From an uncultured Verrucomicrobia subdivision 3 bacterium (lineage in GTDB: Bacteria > Verrucomicrobiota > Verrucomicrobiia > Limisphaerales > UBA11358), in assembly GCA_903922735.1 (NCBI GenBank), contig CAIXUZ010000066.1:1-40244 (forward strand): a stretch of DNA of 40,244 nucleotides, written 5' to 3'. Under the pieces are notes generated by a model. That model had not been told where the DNA came from and searched no databases. It saw nothing but the letters and a program-made list of their open reading frames with translations. Below are positions 7,869 through 17,245 of the stretch, piece after piece. The translations under genes and the position numbers were made by a program. Numbering within the stretch: the first letter of the stretch is position 1; the number at the start of each line of letters is the position of its first letter.

Positions 7869-9274
7869 ACATGCGCTCCATCAGTTTCCGGCTAGTTGCC
7901 TGGCATGCCGGCTTGCTCACCGGAATCTTCCTGCTGCTGTGCGCGGTGCTATATCTGGACCTGCGTTATTTTTTAGAAAATGACCTGCGCCTGTCGCAAT
8001 CCCGGCGCACCCGCCAGATCGCCAATACGTTGATTGCACATGTCAAACAGACCGGCGAACCCTATGTCGCGAGCCAGACGAAAGCCTGGTATGACCCGGA
8101 AATAAACGATCGCTTCATTCGCATCACGCGGGCCGACGGGACGCTGGTTTATGTCTCCGGCGCACCCAAAGACGGCAGTTTTGATCCGGCGGAAATCCCG
8201 ATTTTCCCGCCAACCACAAAAGCTGAATCTTCGCGCAAAATAAAATTGTCCGGCGGCAATACATTGCTTATCGCCGCCCGGAATTTCAAATCCCCAGGCA
8301 ATCCCGATTATCTTGTGGAATTTGGCGCCCTGCTCGATCCAGTGGAGACGATGCTCAACCATTTATTTTTACAACTCGCCTGGGGCCTGCCGCTGGCCGT
8401 CGTCATCATCACGGTGGGCGGCTACTTGCTGGTGCGGCGGGCATTGATGCCGGTGGAACAAATCACCCGCACCGCCGAGGGGATCACCCAGCATAACTTA
8501 AGCGAGCGCCTGCCGGTTTCGCGAACCGGCGATGAACTGGAGCGGCTCTCCCTTTCGCTCAACCGCATGATTACGCGACTGGACGAAGCGTTTCAAAATT
8601 CCAAGCGGTTCGTCGCCGACGCCTCGCATGATTTGCGCACGCCGCTGACGATTCTGCGCGGGGAATTGGAAAGCTTTGCCCAAGAGGCGCAACTGGCTCC
8701 GGAATTGCGTGACCGCGCCGGCAGCATGTTGGAAGAAGTCGTGCATCTGGGCAAAATTGTGGATCAACTGTTCACCCTCTCGCGCCTGGATGCCGGTGAA
8801 GCGCAAACCGAATGGACAACGTTTGATTTGAGCGAGCTGGCCCGAACCACCGCCGAACAGATGAGCCTGCTGGCCGAGGACAAAGACATTTCCATTGTGT
8901 GCGATGCGCAACAGCCGGTGCCCGTGAACGGTAATCGGGTCCGACTGAAACAAGTCGTCGTCAACCTGCTCGACAACGCCGTCAAATACACGCCGGCCAA
9001 AGGTGCGATCCAATTGCGCGTGCTCACCGCGAACGACCACGCGATTCTGGAAGTGGAGGACAACGGCACCGGGGTTCCGCCGGACGCGCTGCCGCATATT
9101 TTCGAGCGTTTTTATCGCGTGGACCCGGCCCGTTCGGCCGAATCCGAAAGCGCGGGCCTCGGCCTGGCCATCGTAAAATCTATTTGCACTGCCCACGGGG
9201 CAGAGGTGTCGGCGGAGAGCACGGCGGGTCGCGGCAGTTGCTTTCGCGTAAAACTGCCTAGGTCCAAAGATTAA
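7865..9274 (+). CDS. Sensor histidine kinase, CusS/HAMP type
   Basis: A 469-residue kinase. The first membrane helix is at about residues 13-32, and a periplasmic sensor region spans about 33-168. A second helix (about 170-190) follows, then a HAMP domain (RRALMPVEQITRTAEGI). The HisKA domain carries the phosphorylated H255 in ADASHDLRTPLT, and the HATPase domain has the N box (VVNLLDNAVKY), G1 box (VEDNGTGVPP) and G2 box (SAGLGLAIVKSI). It is the partner of the overlapping response regulator. The sensor region contains no obvious His/Met cluster that would point to copper or silver, so the signal stays open. Confidence 0.9.
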   Translation: MNMRSISFRLVAWHAGLLTGIFLLLCAVLYLDLRYFLENDLRLSQSRRTRQIANTLIAHVKQTGEPYVASQTKAWYDPEINDRFIRITRADGTLVYVSGAPKDGSFDPAEIPIFPPTTKAESSRKIKLSGGNTLLIAARNFKSPGNPDYLVEFGALLDPVETMLNHLFLQLAWGLPLAVVIITVGGYLLVRRALMPVEQITRTAEGITQHNLSERLPVSRTGDELERLSLSLNRMITRLDEAFQNSKRFVADASHDLRTPLTILRGELESFAQEAQLAPELRDRAGSMLEEVVHLGKIVDQLFTLSRLDAGEAQTEWTTFDLSELARTTAEQMSLLAEDKDISIVCDAQQPVPVNGNRVRLKQVVVNLLDNAVKYTPAKGAIQLRVLTANDHAILEVEDNGTGVPPDALPHIFERFYRVDPARSAESESAGLGLAIVKSICTAHGAEVSAESTAGRGSCFRVKLPRSKD

Positions 9275-9285
9275 ATTCACCAAAC

Positions 9286-10455
9286 ATGAAATTCCAGATC
9301 GTAAAATCGCAAATCCAGAAGCATCCGCAAATTATGGCGGCCATTGTGGTCATTGGCCTGGGTGTCATATGGGCGGGGTATCGCGCTCAGGTGCATGCTT
9401 TCGCGAGGGGCGGAGCGGTTGCCAAGGCGACAGCCAGCGTGGCCAAAGTAACGCGCGAAGATCTTTTCAAGGAGGTGACGATGGCCGCCGAATTCCGGCC
9501 TTACCAAGAAGTCACTTTGCACGCCAAGGTTTCCGGCTACGTCAGCAAATTAAATGTAGACATCGGCGACACGGTCAAGGCCGGGCAGCTTCTGGCCACG
9601 CTGGAAGTGCCGGAACTGCAAGCTGAACTGGACAATGCCCAAGCCGCCAAGCAAAAGGCCGAAGCCGATTACACCAATGCTCATCTGATTTATTCACGCC
9701 TGCAATCGGTCAACAAAGAGCACCCGAATCTCGTCGCGCAACAGGACCTCGACACCGCCCAGGCCAATGATTTGACCGCCACTGCCGCCATCGCCGCCGC
9801 GAAGGCAAATTTTGAAAAGTTTCAAACGCTGGTCGGCTACACACAGATCACCGCGCCGTTTAATGGCGTGGTCACGCACCGTTACGCCGACCCGGGCACA
9901 CTCATCCAGGCCGGCACGGCATCGGACACGCAGGCGCTACCGCTCGTGCGCGTTTCGGACAATTACCGACTGCGACTCGATTTCCCTGTCACAGTGAATT
10001 ACGTCAAAGCCATTCAGCTGGGCACGCCGGTCGAAGTGCGCGTGGATTCGCTCAACGGCAAAACCTTCACCAGCACAATTTCCCGCTTCACCCATCAAGT
10101 CGATGACAAAACCCGCACCATGATTACGGAGATCGAAGTGCCCAATCCCAAGCTTGAGCTCATTCCGGGAATGTATGCCACGGTGATTTTGAAAGTGGCG
10201 CAACGGCCAAACACACTGGCGATTCCGGTCGAAGCCGTCGCCGGCGAAAAGAACCCCACGGTTTTCGTCCTCAACCGCGACCGTCAAATCGAAGAGCGCG
10301 CGGTGCGCCTGGGATTGGAAACACCGGAAAAATTCGAGGTGCTCTCCGGTTTGAACGAAGGCGACCTAGTCATCGTGGGCAACCGCGCACAGTTCCAGAC
10401 CGGTGAAAAAGTTGAGCCAAAACTGCTCGCCGCCGCCCCGCGCGATGAAAAATAA
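9286..10455 (+). CDS. RND efflux periplasmic adaptor (membrane fusion protein)
   Basis: A 389-residue HlyD/AcrA-type adaptor. An N-terminal hydrophobic anchor (about residues 13-27) is followed by the barrel-sandwich half-motif VTLHAKVSGYVSKLNVDIGD. A coiled hairpin rich in Ala, Gln and Lys comes next (about 105-180), then the second lipoyl half (ITAPFNGVVTHRYADPGTL), a beta barrel and a membrane-proximal domain. It links the inner-membrane pump to TolC. It sits 11 bases after the kinase gene in the same operon. The first 40 bases read like the genome's AAATCC-type dispersed repeat (AAATTCCAGATC, AAATCGCAAATCC), so the N-terminal tail may partly derive from such sequence. Confidence 0.9.
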   Translation: MKFQIVKSQIQKHPQIMAAIVVIGLGVIWAGYRAQVHAFARGGAVAKATASVAKVTREDLFKEVTMAAEFRPYQEVTLHAKVSGYVSKLNVDIGDTVKAGQLLATLEVPELQAELDNAQAAKQKAEADYTNAHLIYSRLQSVNKEHPNLVAQQDLDTAQANDLTATAAIAAAKANFEKFQTLVGYTQITAPFNGVVTHRYADPGTLIQAGTASDTQALPLVRVSDNYRLRLDFPVTVNYVKAIQLGTPVEVRVDSLNGKTFTSTISRFTHQVDDKTRTMITEIEVPNPKLELIPGMYATVILKVAQRPNTLAIPVEAVAGEKNPTVFVLNRDRQIEERAVRLGLETPEKFEVLSGLNEGDLVIVGNRAQFQTGEKVEPKLLAAAPRDEK

Positions 10456-10513
10456 CACCCGAACCGCCGCGGAAAGATCCGCCTTATCAAATCACTGAAC
10501 AGCTTTCATTGTC

Positions 10514-13500
10514 ATGTCACGCTTTGCCATTCGCCTGCCGTATCTGATCATTGTCGTCTGCCTCATCACCTGCGTGGTCGGCGTGACGAGCCTGGTGCGG
10601 ATGCCGGTGGATTTATTTCCGCCGATTAAAATTCCCGTGGTGGTCGTCGCCACATTTTTCAACGGCATGCCGCCGGAGCAGATCGAGACGGATATCACCG
10701 GTCGCTTTGAACGTTTCTTCACCCTGGCCAGCGGTGTGGACCACATCGAATCGCGCTCACTGCCGGGCGTGAGTTTGATCAAAATATATTTTCAGCCGGG
10801 CTTCAACGCCGATTCCGCCGTGACCAGCATTGCGAATCTGGCGATGGCGGACTTGCGCAAGCTGCCACCCGGCACTTTGCCGCCGGTCGTATTGCAATTC
10901 GACGCTTCGAGCCTGCCCGTCTGTTTGATCACGTTGAAAGGCGAAGGCCTGAACGAGGCGAAGTTGCGCGACACCGGGCAATATGACGTGCGCAATCAAG
11001 TTGCCAATGTGCCGGGGGCGTCCGTGCCGCAGCCATTTGGCGGCCGCTACCGGCAGATCATGATTTACGTGGACCCGCTCAAACTGGAGTCGCATCAATT
11101 GAGCGTGATGGATGTGGTTCGCTCGGTGAACAACGCGAATCTGATCTTACCCGCCGGAGATGTGAAGATCGGCCCATACGATTACAACCTTTACGTCAAC
11201 AGCCAGATTGACGACTTGAAGGACATCGACCGGGTGCCGTTGAAAACCATTGGCAATGCCTCCGTGCTTGTCGGCGACGTCGGCCACGCAGTGGACGGCT
11301 CGCAAATACAAAACAATGTCGTGCGCGTGGACGGCCAGCCATCGGTTTATCTGCCCGTGCTAAAACAAGGCGGTGACGCGAACACGATTGCGGTGGTAGA
11401 CGGCATCAAGGACGCCGTCGCGCATCTGATGGACGTGCCGAAACAGCTCGTGGCCAAAGTGGTTTTCGATCAATCCGTATTCGTGCGCAACGCGATTGAG
11501 AATCTGATCCACGAAGGCTTGATCGGCCTCGTGCTCACCGGCGTGATGATTCTGGTCTTTCTCGGCAGCATGAGAGCCACGGTGGCGGTATTTCTTTCCA
11601 TTCCACTTTCCGCGCTCGCGGCGTTCATCGCGTTGTCGCTCGGCGGCAGCACTGTCAACGCGATGATTCTCGGCGGACTGGCGCTCGCCTTTTCACGGTT
11701 GATTGATAATTCCGTGGTCGTGCTCGAAAATATTTTCCGCCACATCGAAATGGGCGAGCCGCCGGAGATTGCCGCCGAGCGCGGCGGCCAGGAAGTGGCG
11801 CTGCCCGTGCTCGCCGCCACATTGACGACGGCCATCGTGTTTTTTCCGGTCATTTTTCTTTATGGCGTGAGCAAGTTTCTGTTCACCGCGCTGGCATCGT
11901 CGGTCATTCTATCGCTGGTCGCCTCCTATTTTGTGGCGATGACGGTCGTGCCGCTGTTCTGCGCCAAACTCATCAAATCCCATCACGGCCACGTCGCCGG
12001 TGAAGTTGAAATCAAAAAAGGCTGGGGCCGGGATTTCAACACCTGGTTCAACCGCCAGTTTCATCATTGGCTGGACCGCTATGAAGGCTGGCTGACCCAC
12101 GCACTACTGCGGCCGATCGCCACAGTACTCGGCATCACAGGTGTTTTTATTTTGAGCCTCGCGCTGTATCCGTTCATCGGCGAAGCGTATTTTCCGCGCA
12201 CCGATCCCAGCCAGTTCGTCATCAATGTCAAAGCCGCGACCGGCACGCGCCTGGAACTCTCCGATCAACTGGTGCAACAAGTGGAACAAATTGTCCGCGA
12301 AACCGTGCCCACCAATGATTTAAAAATCATCGTCTCCAACATCGGCGTGCAACCGGGGTTCTCCTCGATCTACACGCCCAATTCCGGCCCGCACACGGCG
12401 TTTGTCCAGGTCGGCCTCAATGCCGGCCATCAATTGAGCAGTTTTCAATACATGGATTTGGTGCGCGCGCGGCTGAAAAAAGAGCTGCCGCAAGTGACCG
12501 CTTATTTCCAGACCGGCGGCCTCGTGGACGCCATCTTGAATTTGGGGATGCCCGCGCCGCTGGACATCCAAGTCACCGGCAAAGATCTTCAAGCCGCCCA
12601 CAAAATCGCGACGGACATCGCCCGAAAAGTTTCGGCGCTGCCGGAGGTCAGCGACGTGCTGGTGCCACAGGACGTGGATTATCCCGCCCTGCAACTGGAC
12701 ATTGACCGGCTGCACACCGCCCAGCTGGGACTCAATGAAAAAGAAGTCGTCGGCAATGTCATTACGGCGCTGTCTTCCGACCAGATGATCGCGCCGAGTT
12801 TTTGGGTGGACCCTAAAAGCGGCAATGATTACATGCTCACCGTCCAATATCCCGAAGGCTTTGTAAAAAACCTGGCCGACCTGTCGTCCATTCCCGTACG
12901 CGGCGAAAAATCGGCGCAGCCAACGCGGCTCGACGCTTTGAGCAAGATCAGCCACCGGACGGCACCAACCGAAGTGGACCACTATCAACTGCGCCGCGAA
13001 ATGGATGTTTATGTTTCGCCCAAAGGCGAAGATCTCGGCCAGGTTTTAAAGGGAGTGCAAAAGATTGTGGACGAATTAAAACTGCCATCGAATGTCCGCG
13101 TGGTCGTGCGCGGTTCGGCCCACGCGATGCAGGTTTCGTTTCGCAGCTTCGGTCTCGGGTTGATTCTGGCAACGGTGCTCGTTTATTTGATCCTGGTGGC
13201 CCAATTCAAATCCTTCCTCGACCCATTGCTGATATTGCTCGCCGTGCCGACGGGTTTGACCGGCGTGCTGATCACGCTCTTCGCCACCGGCACGACGCTC
13301 AACGTCATGTCGCTGATGGGCGTGGTGATGATGGTCGGCATCGTTGTTTCCAACAGCATTCTCATTGTCGAATTCACCAACCGGCTGCGGGCGGAAGGCC
13401 GGCCATTGCGAGAAGCAGTTTCGTTCGCGTGCCGCGTGCGTTTACGGCCGGTATTGATGACCTCGCTGGCCACATTGATCGGCCTGATTCCGATGGCGCT

Positions 13501-13681
13501 GAAACTGGGCACCGGCAGCGAAGCCTACGCTCCGCTCGCCCGCGCCATCATCGGCGGTCTCGCCGTATCGGTCGTGCTGACCATGTTCGTTGTGCCGGCG
13601 GCGTATTTCATCCTGTATCGGCGGCAGGAAGCAGCGTTGGCAAATAATCCTCCGGACGGAACTCCGCCCATGGCTCACTAA
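10514..13681 (+). CDS. RND efflux pump, inner-membrane subunit (HAE-like), variant proton relay
   Basis: A 1055-residue RND permease of AcrB/MdtB length, with two repeats of one plus five transmembrane helices and two large periplasmic loops. Family landmarks include RMPVDLFPPIKIPVVVVAT near the start, and helix 4 and helix 10 motifs RLIDNSVVVLENI and VVSNSILIVEF. In AcrB those positions are D407-D408 and K940. Here they are D398-N399 and S946, so only one of the three relay charges is kept at its place. Energy coupling may differ from canonical drug/proton antiport. It is preceded by the adaptor and followed by TolC in one operon. The substrate is unknown. Confidence 0.9.
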   Translation: MSRFAIRLPYLIIVVCLITCVVGVTSLVRMPVDLFPPIKIPVVVVATFFNGMPPEQIETDITGRFERFFTLASGVDHIESRSLPGVSLIKIYFQPGFNADSAVTSIANLAMADLRKLPPGTLPPVVLQFDASSLPVCLITLKGEGLNEAKLRDTGQYDVRNQVANVPGASVPQPFGGRYRQIMIYVDPLKLESHQLSVMDVVRSVNNANLILPAGDVKIGPYDYNLYVNSQIDDLKDIDRVPLKTIGNASVLVGDVGHAVDGSQIQNNVVRVDGQPSVYLPVLKQGGDANTIAVVDGIKDAVAHLMDVPKQLVAKVVFDQSVFVRNAIENLIHEGLIGLVLTGVMILVFLGSMRATVAVFLSIPLSALAAFIALSLGGSTVNAMILGGLALAFSRLIDNSVVVLENIFRHIEMGEPPEIAAERGGQEVALPVLAATLTTAIVFFPVIFLYGVSKFLFTALASSVILSLVASYFVAMTVVPLFCAKLIKSHHGHVAGEVEIKKGWGRDFNTWFNRQFHHWLDRYEGWLTHALLRPIATVLGITGVFILSLALYPFIGEAYFPRTDPSQFVINVKAATGTRLELSDQLVQQVEQIVRETVPTNDLKIIVSNIGVQPGFSSIYTPNSGPHTAFVQVGLNAGHQLSSFQYMDLVRARLKKELPQVTAYFQTGGLVDAILNLGMPAPLDIQVTGKDLQAAHKIATDIARKVSALPEVSDVLVPQDVDYPALQLDIDRLHTAQLGLNEKEVVGNVITALSSDQMIAPSFWVDPKSGNDYMLTVQYPEGFVKNLADLSSIPVRGEKSAQPTRLDALSKISHRTAPTEVDHYQLRREMDVYVSPKGEDLGQVLKGVQKIVDELKLPSNVRVVVRGSAHAMQVSFRSFGLGLILATVLVYLILVAQFKSFLDPLLILLAVPTGLTGVLITLFATGTTLNVMSLMGVVMMVGIVVSNSILIVEFTNRLRAEGRPLREAVSFACRVRLRPVLMTSLATLIGLIPMALKLGTGSEAYAPLARAIIGGLAVSVVLTMFVVPAAYFILYRRQEAALANNPPDGTPPMAH

Positions 13682-13693
13682 CTGAATTTCAAT

Positions 13694-14995
13694 ATGATCC
13701 GAATTATTTTTGCGCTGACGGTTTCGGTCTTATTTGCCGGCAACGTTCCGGCGGCCGGAAGCACTGACCCCACGCCCATTTTGAATCTGGCCGATGCCGA
13801 GAAGCTGGCGCTGCAAAACCATCCTCAAATCGCCGCCGCGAATTATCGGGCGCTCGCCGCCCAGGAGGTCGTAAAGCAAACGCGCGCCGGATTTTTCCCG
13901 ACCCTCAATGCCTACGGGAACGCCGTAGGCGCGGAAAATGAGGACGCCCGCATCATGGCCGGCGGCATCAATAACCCGAGCATTTACGACCGCGTGGCCG
14001 GCGGCCTGGCGGTGAACCTGCTTCTCTTCGATTTCGGACACACGGCCAATCTCACGGCCAGCTCCAAATTCCAGGCGCAGGCGGAAAGGCAAAATGCCAA
14101 CGCCACCCGCGAAAATGTTTTATTGCAGGTGGACGTCAATTACTTCAGCACGCTGCAAGCGCAAGCCGTGCAGCGCGTCGCGCAGCAGACGGTGGACACG
14201 CGCCAATTGTTGCTGGATCAGGTGAGCGTGCTCGCCTCCAACAAATTGAAGTCGGAACTGGACGTTAGTTTTGCCCGCGTGGCCGTTCAGGAAAGCAAAC
14301 TGTTGCTGCAAAAAGCGCGGAACAACGCCGAGGACGCGCTGGCCTCGCTCTCCACGGCGCTGGGCTATCACGAACCGCGCCCCCTACGACTGGCCCAACC
14401 AGCGGAACCTGTTTTTATGGCCACGAACGACGTTTCAGAATTGGTCGAAACGGCGCTGGCCGGGCGGCCCGAATTATTGAGCCTGCGCCATCAACACACC
14501 GCCGCGCAACGGTTTGCCAAATCGCAGAGCGAAGCACGGCTGCCGGTTGTTTCCGCCGTAGGCATGATCGGCGACTCGCCATCGCATGACTCGCATTTGC
14601 CGGACAATTACGAGGTGGGGAGCATTCAATTGAGCCTGCCGTTGTTTGCCGGTGGACTTTATCTGGCGCGACAGCATGAAGCAGAACTGAAGGCGCAGGC
14701 CGACAAGGAACTGGTGCGCGCACTGGAAAACATAATTGTGCGCGACGTGCATATTGCCTGGCTGAATGTGAACACCGCGCTGGAACAACATCGCACCACA
14801 GAACAGCTCGTCCGCAACGCCGGCGAGGCTTATGAACTGGCGGCGGCGCGTTACAAAATCGGCAGCAGTTCCATCGTGGAATTGAGCCAGGCGCAGTTGA
14901 GCCTGACTTCAGCGCAAATCACCGACGCCAACGCGCGCTACAACGTACTCATCCAGCAGGCTAGATTGCATTACGAAATTGGCGCACTGCGGTGA
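13694..14995 (+). CDS. TolC-family outer-membrane efflux channel
   Basis: A 433-residue outer-membrane factor with a signal peptide (ALTVSVLFAGNVPAAG). Two related halves of long coiled helices follow, the first beginning LADAEKLALQNHPQIAAANY and the second with VETALAGRPELLSLRHQHTAA. The C-terminal half has SIQLSLPLFAGGLYL and SSIVELSQAQLSLTSAQI, as in TolC/OprM-type channels. No lipobox is present, so it is a TolC-like rather than an OprM-like lipoprotein. It starts 12 bases after the pump stop codon and completes the tripartite efflux operon 7188-14995. A weak GACATT/AATGTC hairpin overlaps its end. Confidence 0.9.
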   Translation: MIRIIFALTVSVLFAGNVPAAGSTDPTPILNLADAEKLALQNHPQIAAANYRALAAQEVVKQTRAGFFPTLNAYGNAVGAENEDARIMAGGINNPSIYDRVAGGLAVNLLLFDFGHTANLTASSKFQAQAERQNANATRENVLLQVDVNYFSTLQAQAVQRVAQQTVDTRQLLLDQVSVLASNKLKSELDVSFARVAVQESKLLLQKARNNAEDALASLSTALGYHEPRPLRLAQPAEPVFMATNDVSELVETALAGRPELLSLRHQHTAAQRFAKSQSEARLPVVSAVGMIGDSPSHDSHLPDNYEVGSIQLSLPLFAGGLYLARQHEAELKAQADKELVRALENIIVRDVHIAWLNVNTALEQHRTTEQLVRNAGEAYELAAARYKIGSSSIVELSQAQLSLTSAQITDANARYNVLIQQARLHYEIGALR

Positions 14996-15403
14996 CATTG
15001 TGACAAATGTCTGAATTAATTTACTATTCGTAAGATTTAATGTTGACGGTATAAATTTGCCGAACCTGAAAATAAAATGGATCAGGCTGATGGAGAGATG
15101 GTTAGCTGGAGCAGTTCCGCAGTGCAATAATCGAAGCAAGAATTGATTAGCCAAGCTTAAATAGCCAGGGTTGTTTCAAATAATTGCGTTTATACTGGTT
15201 GGTAACTGGCCAACACACAAAACCAAATCGTTTGGCGAATCTTCAAGGAAATCCTTGAATTTATTGACGGCAAGTGGGCCCTTATTCGGCAGCTAGTCAA
15301 TGGATGCGTAGGTTGATTGCGCGTGAGCGGTCAGACCGAGGGCAGCCCTTGTCGGCAGGGCCGACGACAAATCGGTTTAACCGACGCCGAAACAACCCTC
15401 CGC
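14996..15403. other. Gene-poor gap with a palindrome and porin debris
   Basis: This gap follows the efflux operon. It contains a perfect palindrome TTCAAGGA-AA-TCCTTGAA at 15242-15259 and a fragment of a porin signal peptide on the minus strand at 15293-15376 (listed separately). The remainder shows no frame with coding character. Confidence 0.5.
15293..15376 (-). pseudogene. Remnant of a second porin gene (signal-peptide fragment)
   Basis: Between two stop codons the minus strand encodes SSALPTRAALGLTAHAQS, followed after six more codons by a stop. The end of the signal peptide of the porin at 4973-6313 reads ATAALGLTAHAQSS. At DNA level 15315-15355 matches 6232-6272 at roughly 34 of 41 positions by eye. 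No start codon and no barrel sequence follow, so this is a relic of a duplicated or lost porin gene. Confidence 0.6.
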
Positions 15404-16147
15404 TCACCAAGTCCAGTAACCGCCAAAATACCAGAGCGTATGCCGGTCACCGGCAAAGCTGTGGCCCGCACTAAAGAGCAAGCTGAAATTTTGGCAGAGG
15501 GTGTATGACCCGCCAAAATTGAACGCGGCAAATCCCTGGTCACCCTCAGCCGCCGCACCTTGCGCAAAGATTTCGCCGCCGAGCATGAGCCGTTCGCCAA
15601 AATTGCGCTGCACGAGCCAGCCACCAAACGCGTAATCGCGCTGGCCGGGCGCGGAATTCAAGGCCACACCCCCGCCGCCGTAGGTGGTCCATGGCCCGAA
15701 ACTTTTTTGAATCCACAAAGGCAGACGAAACCAGGCGCGACCATTGCCCAAACCGCGATCCGCGTCGCCGGTCGGCAATTCGACCATCGGAAAAACGCCG
15801 ATTTGCGGCCAGCCATTGGTTTCAGGCAGGAAACGTTATTTGATGCCGAACTCGGTGTCGCCCAAACCGGAAACGGTTGGGACACCACTGCCGCCCACGG
15901 TGGTCATGGGCACGACGAGGTGCAATTGGGTGTCAGGCAGCACGCCATAATTCAACTCCACCGCTGGGCCGTTTATGCTATATCCTTCACCGGTGTGGTC
16001 GCCGGCGCCAAAAAGATACGCTTCCCAGTGTTGATAATCCACCGGCGCCGGATCGTCGGTCAAGAACGGCGGGCCTGCGTGAATGCGAGCTGCTGGCAAC
16101 AGGTTCAAACCCAAGGCCAGCAGGATGATTTTTACACCGTGGTTCAT
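15404..16147 (-). pseudogene. Outer-membrane-type (transporter-like) gene interrupted by one stop codon
   Basis: The ATG at 16147 opens a signal peptide (IILLALGLNLLPAARIHAG) and a mature start GPPFLTDDPAPVDYQHWEAY. The frame stops at TAA 15836-15838, after LGDTEFGIK, and then continues in the same frame as RFLPETNGWPQIGVFPMVE through SFGPWTTYGGGGVALN to a natural-looking C-terminus LWYFGGYWTW at 15404. Both halves belong to one roughly 247-residue beta-barrel-like protein family found near efflux and metal genes; a Tyr codon is expected at the stop position. One base change therefore probably inactivated it, unless the stop is read through or is a sequencing error. Function unknown. Confidence 0.7.
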
Positions 16148-16328
16148 GATGGAAAAAGGGTAGCGCAAGCCGCCGCGAACTTTAAGAAGATGAGCGGCGA
16201 CATTGCAATCCATAATTTTGCGGTGGGCTTGACTCCCGGTTTCGATAAGGCAGATTGCCCGTACTGATGACCGAGCGTAACCCAGTTGTTTCGCCGGCGT
16301 CCCAGGGACGAACATTTTTAATCCTGAT

Positions 16329-16784
16329 ATGAATGAACTGATCTTGATGGCGCATGTTTTATTGGGGGTGGCTTGTGTCATCGCCACCGTCTGGATTTTT
16401 GTGGATGTGCTGAACGTCTCCGAAGCCAATCTAAACCGCATCCGCAAGTTGAGTTGCGCGGCGGCGGCGTTCATGTGGGCGGCTTTTCTGGTGGCCGGTT
16501 ACTGGTATGTCTATTTTTACAAAACCGACAAGGCGGTCATTTTGAAGGGACCTTGGCCATTCGCCCATAATTTCTTCATGGAGACCAAGGAGCATCTGGT
16601 CATCATCCTGCTGATGCTGGTCACCTATCTGCCCATCGCCGCCGCCGACAACCTGGCGGCCAATAAAGCTGCGCGCCGCGTGGTGCTTTGGGTCGCCGCC
16701 ATGGTGGTCCTGCTGGCCTTGATGATGGAAGGCCATGGCGCCGTCATCGCCATGGGCGTTAAAATGGGATTGCTGGCGAAATAA
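16329..16784 (+). CDS. Four-helix membrane protein with conserved-type histidines
   Basis: A 151-residue protein with four predicted membrane helices (about residues 5-27, 42-64, 86-107 and 117-137). Histidines lie at the ends of helices: H9, H80, H89 and H136 (FAHNFF, KEHLVII, EGHGAV). This arrangement would suit b-type heme or metal binding, as in small cytochrome b-like or CopD/DUF2269-type proteins, but no signature proves it. I do not recognise the family. It is the first of four plus-strand genes leading into the Pit transporter, separated by 21 bases from another small membrane protein that looks like its partner. Confidence 0.6.
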   Translation: MNELILMAHVLLGVACVIATVWIFVDVLNVSEANLNRIRKLSCAAAAFMWAAFLVAGYWYVYFYKTDKAVILKGPWPFAHNFFMETKEHLVIILLMLVTYLPIAAADNLAANKAARRVVLWVAAMVVLLALMMEGHGAVIAMGVKMGLLAK

Positions 16785-16805
16785 AAATCTCAACCTGAAA
16801 TTATC

Positions 16806-17126
16806 ATGGAAAATAACAATCTCTCCCGGTACACCTTGTCCTTTGGACTCGTTTTGGCCGTGGCCAGCGTGGCCAATGGCCTACTGGTCATCGCGAAAGA
16901 AAAAATCCCCGCCGTCTTGGCCGGGATGCAGAAGCTCACCGGCCACCATTGGATTACCCACAGCGTAATCATCCTGGGTCTATTTATCTTCGGCGGCTGG
17001 CTCTTGGCGCAGGTCAATACCGGTCAAGGCATCAAGCTAACCGCCAACCGCTTGCTTGGCACGCTCGTGGCGGGAGTCAGCGTGGGGGCGCTGGTGATTT
17101 TGGGATTCTTCTTGGTCGGAGATTGA
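16806..17126 (+). CDS. Small three-helix membrane protein, partner of the preceding gene
   Basis: A 106-residue protein with three predicted membrane helices (about 10-30, 50-70 and 82-104). A His cluster precedes the second helix: H47, H48 and H52 in LTGHHWITHSVI. Size, hydrophobicity and placement directly behind the four-helix protein suggest a two-subunit membrane complex. No catalytic motif is visible and I do not recognise the family. The next gene (DUF47) starts 119 bases later, and a GGAAAC/GTTTCC hairpin lies in that gap, so the pair may form its own transcript. Confidence 0.55.
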   Translation: MENNNLSRYTLSFGLVLAVASVANGLLVIAKEKIPAVLAGMQKLTGHHWITHSVIILGLFIFGGWLLAQVNTGQGIKLTANRLLGTLVAGVSVGALVILGFFLVGD

Positions 17127-17245
17127 TTTTTCTCCGGGGAAACGCGGGCGGGCAAAGTTTCCGGTTGTGACTTGCGGGCAAGATAGAAAATTTGCAGAAT
17201 CCAGCCGGTTGGAATTTCAGACTGCGCGATCATCCCAAAAAATTT

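Noticed and set aside
14994..15011. Terminator of the efflux operon
   Set aside because: GACATT/AATGTC is only a 6-bp stem without a T run, too weak to annotate.
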